Shown: in pieces, positions 33,163 to 43,128 of the stretch | How the letters are laid out: the number at the start of each line of letters is the position of its first letter | Numbering within the stretch: the stretch's first letter is position 1 | Assembly (NCBI RefSeq): GCF_016107705.1 | Contig: NZ_JAEHGC010000004.1 | Coordinates: 340,683-404,682, forward strand | Source of the DNA: Neobacillus cucumis | GTDB taxonomy: Bacteria; Bacillota; Bacilli; Bacillales_B; DSM-18226 | Length of the DNA: 64,000 nucleotides | Direction of reading: 5' to 3' | Program-made: the position numbers and the translations under genes | The notes under the pieces: generated by a model | What the model saw: only the letters and a program-made list of their open reading frames with translations | What the model was told of the DNA's origin: nothing | Databases searched by the model: none

Positions 33163-35132
33163 TCCTTCTTACTCCCTTCAAGATATTCATCAATTGCTAA
33201 TTTCAATTGGTTTTTTGCTTCCTCTATTGTAACACCGTTCAACTGTGTTGCCGCATTTGTTAAATGTCCGCCGCCCTGCATGATTTCCATAATGATTTGG
33301 ACATTTATGTTTCCTAACGATCTGGCACTAATCCCAATCGATCCTTCACCCCGTTTGGAAATCACAAAGGAGGCAATGACGCCTTCCATGGTTAATAATG
33401 TGTCGGCAGCTTGGGCGATAAGAACCTGATCATTGATTTCATTTTCTTCCCCGGCAGCAATGGCGATTCCATCTCTGTAAAAGGAAACCGATTCAATTAA
33501 CTTGGACCTTTTAACATACGTATCGACGCTTTCCCGTAAAAACTTCTGTACGAGCACAGTATCTGCTCCGTGCGCCCGCAGGTAAGAGGCTGCATCAAAG
33601 GTCCGGGATCCTGTTCTCAAGGTAAAACTCTTCGTATCCACTATGATTCCCGCCAGCAATGCAGTAGCCTCAAGCATTTCAATTTTGACCTGCTTTGGCT
33701 GGTATTCAAGAAACTCTGTCACAAGCTCGGAGGTAGAGGAGGCATATGGCTCCATATAGACAAGGATTGGATTATGGACAAAATCTTCCCCGCGGCGATG
33801 GTGATCAATAACCACTACATTATCGATTTTATTTAACAGCCGTTCTTCCATCACAAGGGATGGCTTATGGGTGTCAACTACCACAAGAAGCGTTTTATCC
33901 GTTGCAATCTCCAATGACTCTTCCGGTCCGATAAAACGCGAAGAAAGCCGTTCGTGGTTACGAATTTCCTCCATCAGTCGGCTGACACCTGTTTCTAACG
34001 CCTGAGTGTTCACGACAATATAGGCATCTTTCTGATTCATCTGTGCGACTTTATAAACACCAATCGAGGCACCAATCGAGTCCATATCAGGATTTTTATG
34101 CCCCATAATGATGACTTTATCACTAGCCAGAATCAAATCCTTTAATGCATGAGAAATCACCCGAGCTCTAACCCTCGTTCGTTTTTCAATCGGATTCGTC
34201 TTTCCGCCAAAGAATTTCACCTTCCCATTTGGCTGCTTGATGGCCGCTTGGTCACCGCCTCTTCCTAGTGCCAGGTCAAGGCTGGATTGTGCTAGAGACC
34301 CCAGTTCAGGAAGGGAGGAGACCCCAGCACCTACGCCAATACTTAAGGTAAAGGATACATTATGCTTGGAGGTCATTTCTCTTACTTCATCAAGTATTGA
34401 AAACTTTCCCTTTTCAAGGATATGTAAAATACTTTCATTAAAGACAGCCATAAACCGTTCGGAAGAAATCCTTTTTAGGAATATCCCATTATCATGAGCC
34501 CATTTATTTAAGATAGAGGTAACCAAATTATTGATGCTGCCGCGCATCTGGTCATCCATTCCTTGAGTAAGATCATCATAATTGTCTAAAAAGATAACGG
34601 CAATCACGGTTCGCTCATCATGATATTTCTTCTCAATTTCTGTTTGTTCTGTTACATCAAAGAAATAAAGAAGACGTTCTTCATGCCGGTGGATAACCCT
34701 GAACTTCCGATCATGAAGGGTAATGATTTCAGTTTCTACTTCCTGCTTTACTAACGGAACTAGTGCATCGGCAATATCATATAGGGAGCGCCCATTTAGT
34801 GTATCTTCATCAAAACAAGATGATAGGAAGGGATTTGCCCACTCAATGTAATAGTCTTCATTAATGAGCATAATTCCAATCGGCATTTCCATCAAAGCCT
34901 CTTCGCCGACTTTTTTCACTCGATACGATAGGGTAGAGATATACTCTTCTATTTCTTTTCTTTGTCGAATGTCAATGACAAACATATAGTATAACGGAAA
35001 AAGCATCAATAACAGCCCGGCCAAACTTAGAATCCAATTATATAAAAACAGGATTATGAGCAGCACCACTGTAACGGCTATTAACCCGTAAAAGGGATAA
35101 CGAATGGAACGCTTTTCCAAAAATGCAGGCAT
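33159..35132 (-). CDS. gdpP: Cyclic-di-AMP phosphodiesterase GdpP
   Basis: A 657-residue membrane enzyme. Two helices lie at the N-terminus (residues 12-52). A PAS-like domain ([18 protein letters not shown]) and a degenerate GGDEF domain ([15 protein letters not shown]) follow. The DHH/DHHA1 phosphodiesterase has [28 protein letters not shown] and [12 protein letters not shown], then the C-terminal [10 protein letters not shown]. It hydrolyses c-di-AMP to pApA and so tunes potassium, osmotic and cell-wall balance. It lies in an operon with yybS and rplI. Confidence 0.94.
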   Translation of the reverse strand: MPAFLEKRSIRYPFYGLIAVTVVLLIILFLYNWILSLAGLLLMLFPLYYMFVIDIRQRKEIEEYISTLSYRVKKVGEEALMEMPIGIMLINEDYYIEWANPFLSSCFDEDTLNGRSLYDIADALVPLVKQEVETEIITLHDRKFRVIHRHEERLLYFFDVTEQTEIEKKYHDERTVIAVIFLDNYDDLTQGMDDQMRGSINNLVTSILNKWAHDNGIFLKRISSERFMAVFNESILHILEKGKFSILDEVREMTSKHNVSFTLSIGVGAGVSSLPELGSLAQSSLDLALGRGGDQAAIKQPNGKVKFFGGKTNPIEKRTRVRARVISHALKDLILASDKVIIMGHKNPDMDSIGASIGVYKVAQMNQKDAYIVVNTQALETGVSRLMEEIRNHERLSSRFIGPEESLEIATDKTLLVVVDTHKPSLVMEERLLNKIDNVVVIDHHRRGEDFVHNPILVYMEPYASSTSELVTEFLEYQPKQVKIEMLEATALLAGIIVDTKSFTLRTGSRTFDAASYLRAHGADTVLVQKFLRESVDTYVKRSKLIESVSFYRDGIAIAAGEENEINDQVLIAQAADTLLTMEGVIASFVISKRGEGSIGISARSLGNINVQIIMEIMQGGGHLTNAATQLNGVTIEEAKNQLKLAIDEYLEGSKKE

Positions 35133-35156
35133 TTTTTCAGCTCCTAACAGTAGTCA

Positions 35157-36098
35157 TCACTCTTTTTTCTCAAATCGCTTTCTTAAATCCAAACCTAAAT
35201 CAATTATACCTAAAATTCTTATAATAGAAAGAAAAATTGGAATGAACGCCAGGATAGTTACGACCACACGGACACCTTTTGAAATATTCCTTTGATGAAA
35301 AAGAAAATATAAAAAGGCAAATCCCTGTAACACCATGAACAATTCTAATATGTACGTTAAATTGATTAAGGCAGCATAATAATAAGTACCCTTTTGAGGA
35401 TGAGATAATAAATTTGCCGCCAGCACGATTAAATAGTACCAAAGCAGGCTTCTTGGTAAAGAAAGCTCTCTGAATTTTCCCCATGTCGGCGTCGGTATGC
35501 CAAACCTTTTAGCAATCGGAAAGCAAAGGAGTTGAATGACAAACACAGAAAAAATCGAACTCATGATTAACACACTTGGGGCTAAGACCTGAAGCATGTC
35601 CAGCATGTTCTCATTTTGGGTTACGATTTTTTTATATTGCTCTTTGTTCATCCCTGATTTCAGTAATTCCTGTGATTGGATGGTTGACTGTTTAAAAGCC
35701 TTCAGCATCTCATGAAACAGATCGAACTGAAAAAAGGCAACGCTGATTACATAAAGGATGACCGCCCCAATCATAAAGGTAAGTGTCCCTGAAATTAAGA
35801 TACTTGTCCGCCCTTTATTTTTTTGAATAAAATATCCCATAACAGCGCCAGTTGTTCCATATATCAGCGTTATTGACAGGCCCATTAAAGAACCGGCAAT
35901 AAAGGAAATAAAAAGGGCTGCAACAAAGAATGCTGCCGTAAACTTAATCTGATTCTTCGCTGTAAACATGATAAAAGGCAGCGGTAAAACAAAGTTGATG
36001 ATGACGGCTAGCAATGGTACATAAATTGTTAATAACAATAGAACAGTAAAGGCTGCTAAAAGGATTGCGCCCTCTGTTAAAATACGAGCATTTTTCAC
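35157..36098 (-). CDS. yybS: YybS-family (DUF2232) membrane protein
   Basis: An integral membrane protein with about eight helices. I start at GTG 36098 (MKNARILTEGAILLAAF, 313 residues), since AGGGGTG lies just upstream and homologues begin this way; a TTG 24 nt earlier is open but less likely. The family has no known function. It precedes gdpP by 24 nt and is likely cotranscribed with it. Confidence 0.8.
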   Translation of the reverse strand: MKNARILTEGAILLAAFTVLLLLTIYVPLLAVIINFVLPLPFIMFTAKNQIKFTAAFFVAALFISFIAGSLMGLSITLIYGTTGAVMGYFIQKNKGRTSILISGTLTFMIGAVILYVISVAFFQFDLFHEMLKAFKQSTIQSQELLKSGMNKEQYKKIVTQNENMLDMLQVLAPSVLIMSSIFSVFVIQLLCFPIAKRFGIPTPTWGKFRELSLPRSLLWYYLIVLAANLLSHPQKGTYYYAALINLTYILELFMVLQGFAFLYFLFHQRNISKGVRVVVTILAFIPIFLSIIRILGIIDLGLDLRKRFEKKE

Positions 36099-36180
36099 TT
36101 CTTCACCCCTAATATTTCTCAAACCTGTACCTTTTATTTTAGCTAGTAAAACAAATCAATTCAATAAATCAAGATAAATT

Positions 36181-36206
36181 AAAAAAGGCTGGATTTCTCC
36201 GGCCTT
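36181..36206 (-). terminator. Intrinsic terminator of gtaB
   Basis: On the minus strand AAGGCCGGA, loop GAAA, TCCAGCCTT (one mismatch), then six U. It lies about 10 nt after the gtaB stop. Confidence 0.75.
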
Positions 36207-36216
36207 TTCAAAGAAA

Positions 36217-37104
36217 TTATTTAATTGTTAGTAAATCCTGATACTTTAGTTCTTTCTTTAAGTATTTTAGAAATTCTTCCCGAAGGTCATCTCTTCGTAA
36301 GGCAAATTCAACCGTAGCCTGGAGGAATCCCTGCTTGTCACCCACATCATATCTTTTCCCCTCAAAGACATAAGCATACATCGCTTCTTTTTGCGCGAGC
36401 TCTTTTAGGGCATCGGTTAACTGAATTTCCCCGCCTTTCCCTGGTTTCGTCTTCTCTAAAAGTTCAAATATTGCCGGATTAATAATATATCTTCCTAAAA
36501 TGGCAATATTTGAAGGAGCAGAATCTGAAGCAGGTTTTTCTACTAAACCCTTAACCTTGTAAATACGCTCTTCAATTTCTTTGCCTTCAATGATGCCGTA
36601 TTTGTCGGTATCTTCCGCGGCCACTTCTTGGACGCCTAGAATGGTCGTTTTATACTCTTCATATTTTTCAATCATTTGCTTTAAACACGGTTTTTCAGAG
36701 TAGACAATATCATCTCCAAGGAGGACAGCAAAAGGTTCATTGCCAATGAAGCTTTTTGCGCAATAAATCGCATGCCCAAGCCCTTTTGGCTCTTTTTGAC
36801 GGATATAATGAATATTGACCATTTCAGAAATTCGCCGAACCTCGGCTAACAAATCAAATTTACCTCTTGCTTCTAATTCAAGCTCCAGTTCCACCGATTT
36901 ATCAAAATGGTCCTCAATCGATTTTTTATTTCTTCCGGTAATGATTAAAATCTCCTCAATTCCGGACGCTACTGCTTCTTCAATTATATATTGAAGTGTT
37001 GGCTTATCTACTATTGGCAGCATTTCCTTCGGCTGCGCTTTTGTTGCCGGCAAGAACCTTGTCCCTAAGCCAGCAGCCGGAATAATGGCTTTTCGTACTT
37101 TCAA
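36217..37104 (-). CDS. gtaB: UTP-glucose-1-phosphate uridylyltransferase
   Basis: A 295-residue enzyme making UDP-glucose for teichoic acid glucosylation and glycolipids. Start is TTG 37104 after GGAGGAG. Marks are the nucleotide-binding IPAAGLGTRFLPATKAQPKE, PIVDKPTLQYIIEEAV, KEPKGLGHAIYCAKSF, LGDDIVY and VEKPASDSAPSN. It is a single-gene unit. Confidence 0.94.
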   Translation of the reverse strand: MKVRKAIIPAAGLGTRFLPATKAQPKEMLPIVDKPTLQYIIEEAVASGIEEILIITGRNKKSIEDHFDKSVELELELEARGKFDLLAEVRRISEMVNIHYIRQKEPKGLGHAIYCAKSFIGNEPFAVLLGDDIVYSEKPCLKQMIEKYEEYKTTILGVQEVAAEDTDKYGIIEGKEIEERIYKVKGLVEKPASDSAPSNIAILGRYIINPAIFELLEKTKPGKGGEIQLTDALKELAQKEAMYAYVFEGKRYDVGDKQGFLQATVEFALRRDDLREEFLKYLKKELKYQDLLTIK

Positions 37105-37192
37105 CTTTTTCTCCTCCTTCGCAGCGCTTTATCTGATTATATTCTATCATAGCATTGTTTCATTAATATTTTCTTAAGGAAAATTAGACATA

Positions 37193-37222
37193 AAAAAAGC
37201 AGCAGGGAGGAACCCCTGCTGC
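37193..37222 (-). terminator. Intrinsic terminator of the rpsF-ssb-rpsR operon
   Basis: GCAGCAGGG (37199-37207) pairs with CCCTGCTGC (37214-37222) and seven U follow on the minus strand. Confidence 0.9.
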
Positions 37223-37233
37223 CTTCATATTTA

Positions 37234-37473
37234 TTATTCTCCAGCCACGAATGGTAGTAATGCCATTTGACGTGCACGTTTGATGGCAACTGTTAGTTTA
37301 CGTTGATATTTAGCGCTAGTACCAGTTACACGACGTGGTAAAATTTTTCCACGCTCAGAGATGAATTTTTTAAGTAAATCTACATCTTTGTAATCAATGC
37401 GAGTGATGCCGTTTGCTGTGAAATAACAAACTTTACGGCGCTTCGCACGACCGCCTTTGCGTCCTCCTGCCAT
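37234..37473 (-). CDS. rpsR: 30S ribosomal protein S18
   Basis: A 79-residue protein starting [20 protein letters not shown]. The frame is open 18 nt further upstream but the GAGGG site fits ATG 37473. The core [20 protein letters not shown] and [20 protein letters not shown] is the S18 signature. S18 forms a heterodimer with S6, whose gene opens this operon. A single cysteine is present, so it is not the four-cysteine zinc form. Confidence 0.96.
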   Translation of the reverse strand: MAGGRKGGRAKRRKVCYFTANGITRIDYKDVDLLKKFISERGKILPRRVTGTSAKYQRKLTVAIKRARQMALLPFVAGE

Positions 37474-37521
37474 GAAAATTCCCTCCTTCATGTTTTATAG
37501 TATCGTTCGTTAAGGTTTACT

Positions 37522-38034
37522 CTAGAATGGAAGATCATCATCAGAAATGTCAATTTGACCATTACCTGCGAACGGATCATCGTCCACACGTGTAAAGCCT
37601 TGGTTATTGTTTGGACGTTGATTCTGATTGCCGCCGCCATAAGGATTTCCTTGCGGTTCCCTTGGGGGAGCTCCATACATATCGTTATCGTTTCTGTTGC
37701 CGCCGCCTGATGCATTTCTAGGCTCAAGGAATTGAACACTTTCTGCTACAACTTCAGTAACGTAAACACGTTTTCCGTCTTGTCCTTCATAGTTGCGAGT
37801 TTGAATACGGCCATCAACACCTGCGAGGCTGCCCTTTTTCAAGAAGTTAGCCACATTTTCAGCAGGTTTACGCCAAACAACACAATTAATAAAGTCCGCA
37901 TCACGTTCACCTGACTGATTTGAAAATTGACGATTCACAGCTAAGGTAAAAGTAGCAACAGCAACTCCACTTGGCGTATAACGCAAATCAGGATCCTTTG
38001 TTAAACGGCCCACAAGAACGACACGATTCATCAT
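37522..38034 (-). CDS. ssbA: Single-stranded DNA-binding protein
   Basis: A 170-residue protein from ATG 38034 ([17 protein letters not shown]). The OB fold spans about residues 1-105 ([39 protein letters not shown]). A glycine/asparagine-rich linker and the acidic tip DISDDDLPF follow; the tip binds partner proteins at the fork. It sits between rpsF and rpsR as in other Firmicutes. Confidence 0.95.
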   Translation of the reverse strand: MMNRVVLVGRLTKDPDLRYTPSGVAVATFTLAVNRQFSNQSGERDADFINCVVWRKPAENVANFLKKGSLAGVDGRIQTRNYEGQDGKRVYVTEVVAESVQFLEPRNASGGGNRNDNDMYGAPPREPQGNPYGGGNQNQRPNNNQGFTRVDDDPFAGNGQIDISDDDLPF

Positions 38035-38061
38035 CAGAATCAACTCCTTTTCTCCCGGTTA

Positions 38062-38077
38062 TGTTTCATGTGAAACA
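38062..38077. promoter_or_regulatory. Near-consensus parS-like site between ssb and rpsF
   Basis: TGTTTCATGTGAAACA differs from the parS palindrome by one central base (CACGTG to CATGTG). It is intergenic and may be a weak ParB site. Confidence 0.45.
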
Positions 38078-38106
38078 TTGGTACCAGAAATATATATAAA
38101 TCAATC

Positions 38107-38394
38107 TTACGCTTCTTCTTTAATTACGATATGACGAATGATATCTTCGCTGATCTTTGCAAGACGAGAAAATTCTTGAACTGCAGCAGCTGAAGATGTT
38201 GTTTTAACGATTTGGTAGTATCCATCGCGGAAATCATTGATTTCGTACGCAAGACGGCGTTTACCCCAATCTTTTGATTCAGCAGTTTCCGCGCCATTGT
38301 CAAGAAGAATTGTGTTAAAACGCTCAACAAGAGCTTTTTTAGCCTCATCTTCGATATTTGGGCGGATGATGTACATAACTTCGTACTTATTCAT
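38107..38394 (-). CDS. rpsF: 30S ribosomal protein S6
   Basis: A 95-residue protein from ATG 38394 ([20 protein letters not shown]) behind AAAGGAGGTG. The body has [20 protein letters not shown], the S6 signature. It opens the rpsF-ssb-rpsR operon. A hairpin with the CCG feature of S6:S18 feedback leaders lies just upstream. Confidence 0.95.
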   Translation of the reverse strand: MNKYEVMYIIRPNIEDEAKKALVERFNTILLDNGAETAESKDWGKRRLAYEINDFRDGYYQIVKTTSSAAAVQEFSRLAKISEDIIRHIVIKEEA

Positions 38395-38411
38395 CACAGT
38401 CACCTCCTTTT

Positions 38412-38442
38412 GGTCTAAACGGCCCCTAATAGGGCAAGGAGC
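38412..38442 (-). promoter_or_regulatory. Possible S6:S18-binding leader element of rpsF
   Basis: On the minus strand CCTTGCCCTATTAGGGGCCG then TTTAGACC forms a small hairpin (CCCTA with TAGGG) followed by a CCG trinucleotide. Leaders with a stem and conserved CCG bind the S6:S18 complex and repress the operon. Assigned by eye. Confidence 0.45.
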
Positions 38443-38529
38443 AATTATTCATTACTCACAAGTTAAGATTATAGCATAGCTGTCCATTAAAAGCAACGGC
38501 ATTCACAGTTTGTCCAAATTTGGAATTAG

Positions 38530-38553
38530 AAAACCCCGCCAAAAGGTGCGGGG
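38530..38553 (-). terminator. Intrinsic terminator of ychF
   Basis: CCCCGC (38534-38539) pairs with GCGGGG (38548-38553), then UUUUC on the minus strand. Confidence 0.8.
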
Positions 38554-38572
38554 TCAAATTTTCTAGCTTCAA

Positions 38573-39673
38573 TTATACATTAAAACGGAAGTGAATAACA
38601 TCCCCGTCTTTTACTACGTAATCTTTACCTTCTAGGCGGACTTTTCCTGCTTCTTTAGCTGCGTTATGACTGCCAGCTGCTAACAGGTCTTCATACGCAA
38701 CTATTTCCGCGCGAATAAAACCGCGTTCAAAATCTGAATGGATGATTCCGGCACATTGCGGTGCCTTCATGCCATTTCTAAATGTCCAGGCCCGAACCTC
38801 CTGAACACCTGCTGTAAAATAAGTAGCTAGACCGAGCAGACTGTAAGCTGCACGAATTAACTGGTCTAATCCGGACTCTTCAATACCAAGCTCTTCAAGG
38901 AACATTTGCTTTTCTTCCCCTTCAAGCTCCGCAATTTCTTCTTCAATTTTGGCGCAAATCACAATCACTTCTGCATTGTCAGCAGCGGCAAATTCACGAA
39001 CCTTTTGAACATATTCATTTCCAGATGGATCAGCAACATCGTCTTCCCCAACGTTCGCCACATAAAGAACAGGCTTAATGGTAAGGAGATGTAATTGCTT
39101 AACAAATTTCATTTGTTCTTCCGTAAATTCAACGGTGCGGGCTGGTTTTTCCGCTTCAAAAGCTTCGCGAAGCATGGAAAGAACCTCAAATTCAGCTGCC
39201 GCATCCTTATCTTTTTGCTTGGCCAATTTTTCAACCCGGCTGATTCGCTTTTCAACGCTTTCCATATCAGCAAGGATTAACTCTAAATTGATCGTTTCAA
39301 TATCGGAAATTGGATCGACTTTACCGGATACATGGGTAATATTTTCATCCGCAAAGCAGCGAACTACCTGACAGATGGCATCTACTTCACGAATGTGAGA
39401 AAGGAATTTGTTACCTAAGCCTTCGCCTTTGCTCGCACCCTTTACAATTCCAGCAATATCGGTAAATTCAAATGCCGTTGGAACCGTCTTTTTAGGTTGT
39501 ACTAACTCTGTTAATTTTGTTAAGCGGTGGTCTGGAACCTCAACAATTCCGACATTTGGATCAATTGTGCAGAAAGGATAGTTTGCCGATTCCGCTCCTG
39601 CCTGTGTAATCGCGTTAAATAAAGTGGATTTACCAACGTTCGGCAATCCAACAATACCAGCTGTTAAAGCCAT
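38573..39673 (-). CDS. ychF: Redox-regulated ATPase YchF (Obg family)
   Basis: A 366-residue Obg-like P-loop ATPase. Motifs are GLPNVGKSTLFNA (residues 7-19), the switch region FTDIAGIVKGASKGEGLGN, and a C-terminal TGS domain (GVQEVRAWTFRNGMKAPQCA, IHSDFERGFIRAEIVAYEDL). YchF proteins prefer ATP over GTP and bind ribosomes. The locus matches yyaF of Bacillus subtilis. Confidence 0.95.
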   Translation of the reverse strand: MALTAGIVGLPNVGKSTLFNAITQAGAESANYPFCTIDPNVGIVEVPDHRLTKLTELVQPKKTVPTAFEFTDIAGIVKGASKGEGLGNKFLSHIREVDAICQVVRCFADENITHVSGKVDPISDIETINLELILADMESVEKRISRVEKLAKQKDKDAAAEFEVLSMLREAFEAEKPARTVEFTEEQMKFVKQLHLLTIKPVLYVANVGEDDVADPSGNEYVQKVREFAAADNAEVIVICAKIEEEIAELEGEEKQMFLEELGIEESGLDQLIRAAYSLLGLATYFTAGVQEVRAWTFRNGMKAPQCAGIIHSDFERGFIRAEIVAYEDLLAAGSHNAAKEAGKVRLEGKDYVVKDGDVIHFRFNV

Positions 39674-39777
39674 TCATGTCACTCCTCAAAAAATGTTATC
39701 TATAATAAAAAATCAGTTCAAAATTAATTAAAAAGCCTCTAACAATTATAGGCAACTACCGGCAAAAAAACAAGGAC

Positions 39778-39808
39778 AAGAAAAACTGCCGCAGGCATAG
39801 CGGCAGTT
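39778..39808 (-). terminator. Intrinsic terminator of the molybdopterin oxidoreductase gene
   Basis: AACTGCCGC (39784-39792) pairs with GCGGCAGTT (39800-39808), then five U on the minus strand. The stem reaches the stop codon. Confidence 0.85.
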
Positions 39809-41813
39809 AGTTAATTTTTTCAATATTGACAAGACAATCATAGAGCGTACTTCCTAGTCCGTTATCCGATGGTCTGCTGGAGGTCAGATTATTAACGGAC
39901 CCGCCAAATTCTTTCCAAATCCCTTCATCGATATTGATTACATTCGGATGAGATCTTTGTAAAATCGAAACATACCCTTTCACTTCACCACGGTCATTCC
40001 AAATCCGGACATAATCTCCTTCCTCAAGCTGCAAGTGTGCTGCAATATTTTGAGCCACTTCTACTTTCACCTTTGGTGTTTGCTTCCACACCTGATAGTT
40101 TTGCGAATGATTGGAACGCAATGGGTGGATAGTCAATAAATGATATGGATATCGATTAGCTAAATCTGGATTGCTCCATTTCGACTCATCCGGTACGGAC
40201 AACTTTAATAAGCCACTATCACCTTTTAACCTCTCTAAGGTTGAGGTGAATTCAAACTTACCTGAAGGCGTTTTAAATTTACGATCCTGCCATGGTATCA
40301 TTTTGACCGGCAGTTCTACCGTGTGCTCTTCCTTTAGTTTTTCGATGGTAATCTCTTTTTCTTCTAAAGGTTTAAGGGCCATTGCAAAAAATTGATCCCT
40401 TGTTAAATTAAACTCTTCACCGAAGCCTAGTCTTTCAGCTAATTGGGTCCAAATCCAAAGATCTGACTTGGCTTCCCCGGGAGCGTCAACAAGCTTCGGA
40501 CCGTAATTCACATAATGATGGTACATAGAGGAATAATAAAGATCTTCCTCCTCAAAAACGGTTGTTGTCGGTAACACATAATCCGCCAGTTTAGCTGTGT
40601 CAGTCATAAATTGTTCAATCACAACAAGTGTTGGAACAGAGGCAAAAGCTTTAGCAACTGTATTGGAATCCGGAACCTGTGTCAACGGATTCCCGCAGGT
40701 AACGACAATCATTTGAACAGCGGGGTTTTTTGCCGTTAGAATTTCCTCCGCCTGCTTCATAATTGGGAACTGTCGATGTTGTTGTTTTCGGTCAGCAAGA
40801 GTCAATTCATCAAAGGCAAAGCTTTGACCCACTTGACGATTCGCATAGTTGGCGCCTCCCCCGGCAATTCCAATATTTCCACTAATGGCGACAAGTGCAT
40901 CTATTAACCGAATCGAATTACCGCCATTTTCATACCTTTGCATCCCAAGCCCCATAAACACGGCTGTTGGTGTATCCGCAAATACCTTTGCTAACCTGGT
41001 CATCAACTCGATTGGTACCTCGGTCATTTTGCTTAGTTTTTCTAAAGTGATGCCATTTAGAAGCACGAGTAAATCATCAAATCCATATGTAAAATTTTCG
41101 ATGAATTCGCGGTCCTCTAAGCTTAATCTAAGGATTTCCTTCATAATACCGACAGCGAGGAGGCCATCCATTCCTGGTTTTATCGAAATATATTCATTTG
41201 CCATTTTAGCCGTTGCGTTATAAATTGGGTCAATCACAAATACCTTCGCACCCTGCCTTTTTGCTTCCTGCAATTTTTCAAAAAAATGCATATTGGTGCG
41301 TGTGACATTTCTGCCCCAAATGACAATGTTTTTACTGTTTAATACATCATTAGGTTCATGGCTCCAGGCTTCACCAAAATCCCAGCCCTGGGCTTCAATT
41401 CCTGCCCCCCAGCAGAGAGAGCCTACAATTTCCGTAACTCCTCCAAAGCAGTTAAAAAATCGTTGATCAAGGTTTTTTAGAATCCCGTTATTGGCGTAAT
41501 CATGGCTGTGAAATACAGCTTTAGCTCCATAGGTTTCTTTAATATCCTTTAATTTATTTGAAATTTCATCAAGAGCCTGTTTCCAAGAAATCTGTTGGAA
41601 TTCACCATTTATTTTTTTCAAGGGATATAATAAGCGCTGCGGTGAGTTTGTCCTTGTTTCCAGCATCCTTCCGCGCCCGCAAATTTTCCCTTTTGTAATG
41701 GGATGGGCTGGATCTCCGTCCACCTTGATGACTTTATTTTCTTCAATTGTCACATGGAAGCCGCAGCTATCCCAGCAATTTAACGGACAAGCCGATTGAT
41801 AAACTTTTGCCAA
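39807..41813 (-). CDS. yyaE: Molybdopterin-dependent oxidoreductase (YyaE-like)
   Basis: The start TTG 41813 follows GGGGGTGG and gives 668 residues; the frame is open 15 nt further. The N-terminus has a [4Fe-4S] cluster site, CPLNCWDSCGF with a later KGKICGRG. The molybdopterin-guanine-dinucleotide fold follows (IVIWGRNVTRTN, FVIDPIYNATAKMANEYI, IVVTCGNPLTQVPDSN) and the C-terminal dinucleotide-binding domain (LEEGDYVRIWNDRGEVKGYV). No Tat signal is seen, so it is cytoplasmic. It belongs to the formate-dehydrogenase/DMSO-reductase family; substrate and partner are unknown. Confidence 0.88.
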   Translation of the reverse strand: MAKVYQSACPLNCWDSCGFHVTIEENKVIKVDGDPAHPITKGKICGRGRMLETRTNSPQRLLYPLKKINGEFQQISWKQALDEISNKLKDIKETYGAKAVFHSHDYANNGILKNLDQRFFNCFGGVTEIVGSLCWGAGIEAQGWDFGEAWSHEPNDVLNSKNIVIWGRNVTRTNMHFFEKLQEAKRQGAKVFVIDPIYNATAKMANEYISIKPGMDGLLAVGIMKEILRLSLEDREFIENFTYGFDDLLVLLNGITLEKLSKMTEVPIELMTRLAKVFADTPTAVFMGLGMQRYENGGNSIRLIDALVAISGNIGIAGGGANYANRQVGQSFAFDELTLADRKQQHRQFPIMKQAEEILTAKNPAVQMIVVTCGNPLTQVPDSNTVAKAFASVPTLVVIEQFMTDTAKLADYVLPTTTVFEEEDLYYSSMYHHYVNYGPKLVDAPGEAKSDLWIWTQLAERLGFGEEFNLTRDQFFAMALKPLEEKEITIEKLKEEHTVELPVKMIPWQDRKFKTPSGKFEFTSTLERLKGDSGLLKLSVPDESKWSNPDLANRYPYHLLTIHPLRSNHSQNYQVWKQTPKVKVEVAQNIAAHLQLEEGDYVRIWNDRGEVKGYVSILQRSHPNVINIDEGIWKEFGGSVNNLTSSRPSDNGLGSTLYDCLVNIEKIN

Positions 41814-41877
41814 ACTATCCACCCCCAATATATATCTTTATCTTATAGTTTAATATAACAAAAAAAAGAAGCATGAA

Positions 41878-42075
41878 CTATTCCTCATGCTTCACCAAAA
41901 TTTTCTTCATTTTACGGGAAAACTCTTTTCTTGGGATTAATACGCTGTGCCCGCAGCCTTCACATTTAATCCTTACATCCATACCCATTCGGATAATTTT
42001 CCAACGATTGGTTCCGCATGGATGCTGCTTTTTCATTTCGACCACATCATTGAGGGCAAATTCCTTTTGCTCCAT
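41878..42075 (-). CDS. yyzM: DUF951-family small protein (YyzM)
   Basis: A 65-residue protein with MKKQHPCGTNRWKIIRMGMD and the paired-cysteine motif CEGCGHSVLIPRKEF, giving three or four possible zinc ligands. The family is conserved next to ychF/parB in Firmicutes and has no known function. It is 18 nt from the mscS gene and probably in one operon. Confidence 0.88.
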   Translation of the reverse strand: MEQKEFALNDVVEMKKQHPCGTNRWKIIRMGMDVRIKCEGCGHSVLIPRKEFSRKMKKILVKHEE

Positions 42076-42093
42076 GTTCTTATACTCCTTTCC

Positions 42094-42966
42094 TTATTTC
42101 TTAGGCTCTGTACTATTTGAATAGGCAACAAGCTTGGGAAGAGGAATTTCAATTCCATGCTGATCCAATAGGAGCTTGATTTCCTTGCGAATCATTCTTG
42201 AGATATAGACTTGCTTCGTTGGCAGGGTTTCTGCCACTATTCTTAAAATTACCTCTGTTGAACTCATATTTTGAATTCCCAACAGCTCTGGCGTTTTAAT
42301 TAAATCTTCATAATGGTCCGGTAATGTCTCTAACAGCTCCCCAATAACCTTCTCCGCCTTTTCAACATCTTCCCCATATGCAATGGCCACGTCTACTACA
42401 GCCACACTATTATTAATTGAAAAATTGGTTACCTGGGTGATACTCCCGTTTGGGAGGATATGAATTTCACCTGTCCAGCTTTTAAGTTTTGTCGTTCTTA
42501 ATCCTATCGTTTCGACATTCCCTTCAAATTCTCCTACCCGGATATGATCCCCAACGGCAAATTGGTCTTCGAAAATAATAAAAAATCCTGAAAGAATATC
42601 TTTAACAAGACTTTGCGCTCCAAAACCCACGGCTAAGCCGACAATCCCTGCTCCTGCAAGCAACGCCTTCACATCGATTGTTAAAACGGAAAGGATCATC
42701 AAAAAGGAAATAAAGTAAACCACATAGGATAGAACGCTATCTAGAAGCCTTGAAAGTGTTTCTTCCCTGCGCTCAACCGTCCTGAATGGAGAACGATTGC
42801 GAATTTTAAAGATGTTATGAATCATGACTTTGCCAATTCGAATTAAAATATTAGAAATGATTAAAATGGCAATGATTTTAATTAGGCCTTCACCAATTGT
42901 AAGCCATGTATCTTCATTTTGAAATTTATCAATAATCTTTTGCATTCCTTTTTCAGTAAAACTCAT
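42094..42966 (-). CDS. Small-conductance mechanosensitive channel, MscS family
   Basis: A 290-residue membrane protein with three N-terminal helices. The pore-lining helix is rich in Gly/Ala (LLAGAGIVGLAVGFGAQSLV). The MscS beta domain follows (FAVGDHIRVGEFEGNVETIG, ILPNGSITQVTNFS). Such channels release solutes on osmotic downshock. It is larger than the minimal YkuT only slightly and complete at both ends. Confidence 0.9.
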   Translation of the reverse strand: MSFTEKGMQKIIDKFQNEDTWLTIGEGLIKIIAILIISNILIRIGKVMIHNIFKIRNRSPFRTVERREETLSRLLDSVLSYVVYFISFLMILSVLTIDVKALLAGAGIVGLAVGFGAQSLVKDILSGFFIIFEDQFAVGDHIRVGEFEGNVETIGLRTTKLKSWTGEIHILPNGSITQVTNFSINNSVAVVDVAIAYGEDVEKAEKVIGELLETLPDHYEDLIKTPELLGIQNMSSTEVILRIVAETLPTKQVYISRMIRKEIKLLLDQHGIEIPLPKLVAYSNSTEPKK

Positions 42967-43062
42967 CTATACACCTACCTTACTTCCATCATCCATCTAT
43001 TTTAACAAGTTTTCATTTTTTATTATAGTCTTGAGTTTTAAAAGGGTATTGCATTCTTCCAT

Positions 43063-43092
43063 GTATAGAATTCCCAAAAAATCCGTATACTA
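43063..43092 (+). promoter_or_regulatory. Candidate forespore (SigF/SigG-type) promoter of yyaC
   Basis: GTATA (43063-43067) and GTATACTA (43085-43092), 17 bp apart, resemble the -35 and -10 of forespore sigma promoters. The gene downstream is a sporulation gene. Assignment by eye only. Confidence 0.4.
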
Positions 43093-43128
43093 ATAAAAAT
43101 ATATTGTCAAGATTTTGGAGGGGACTTA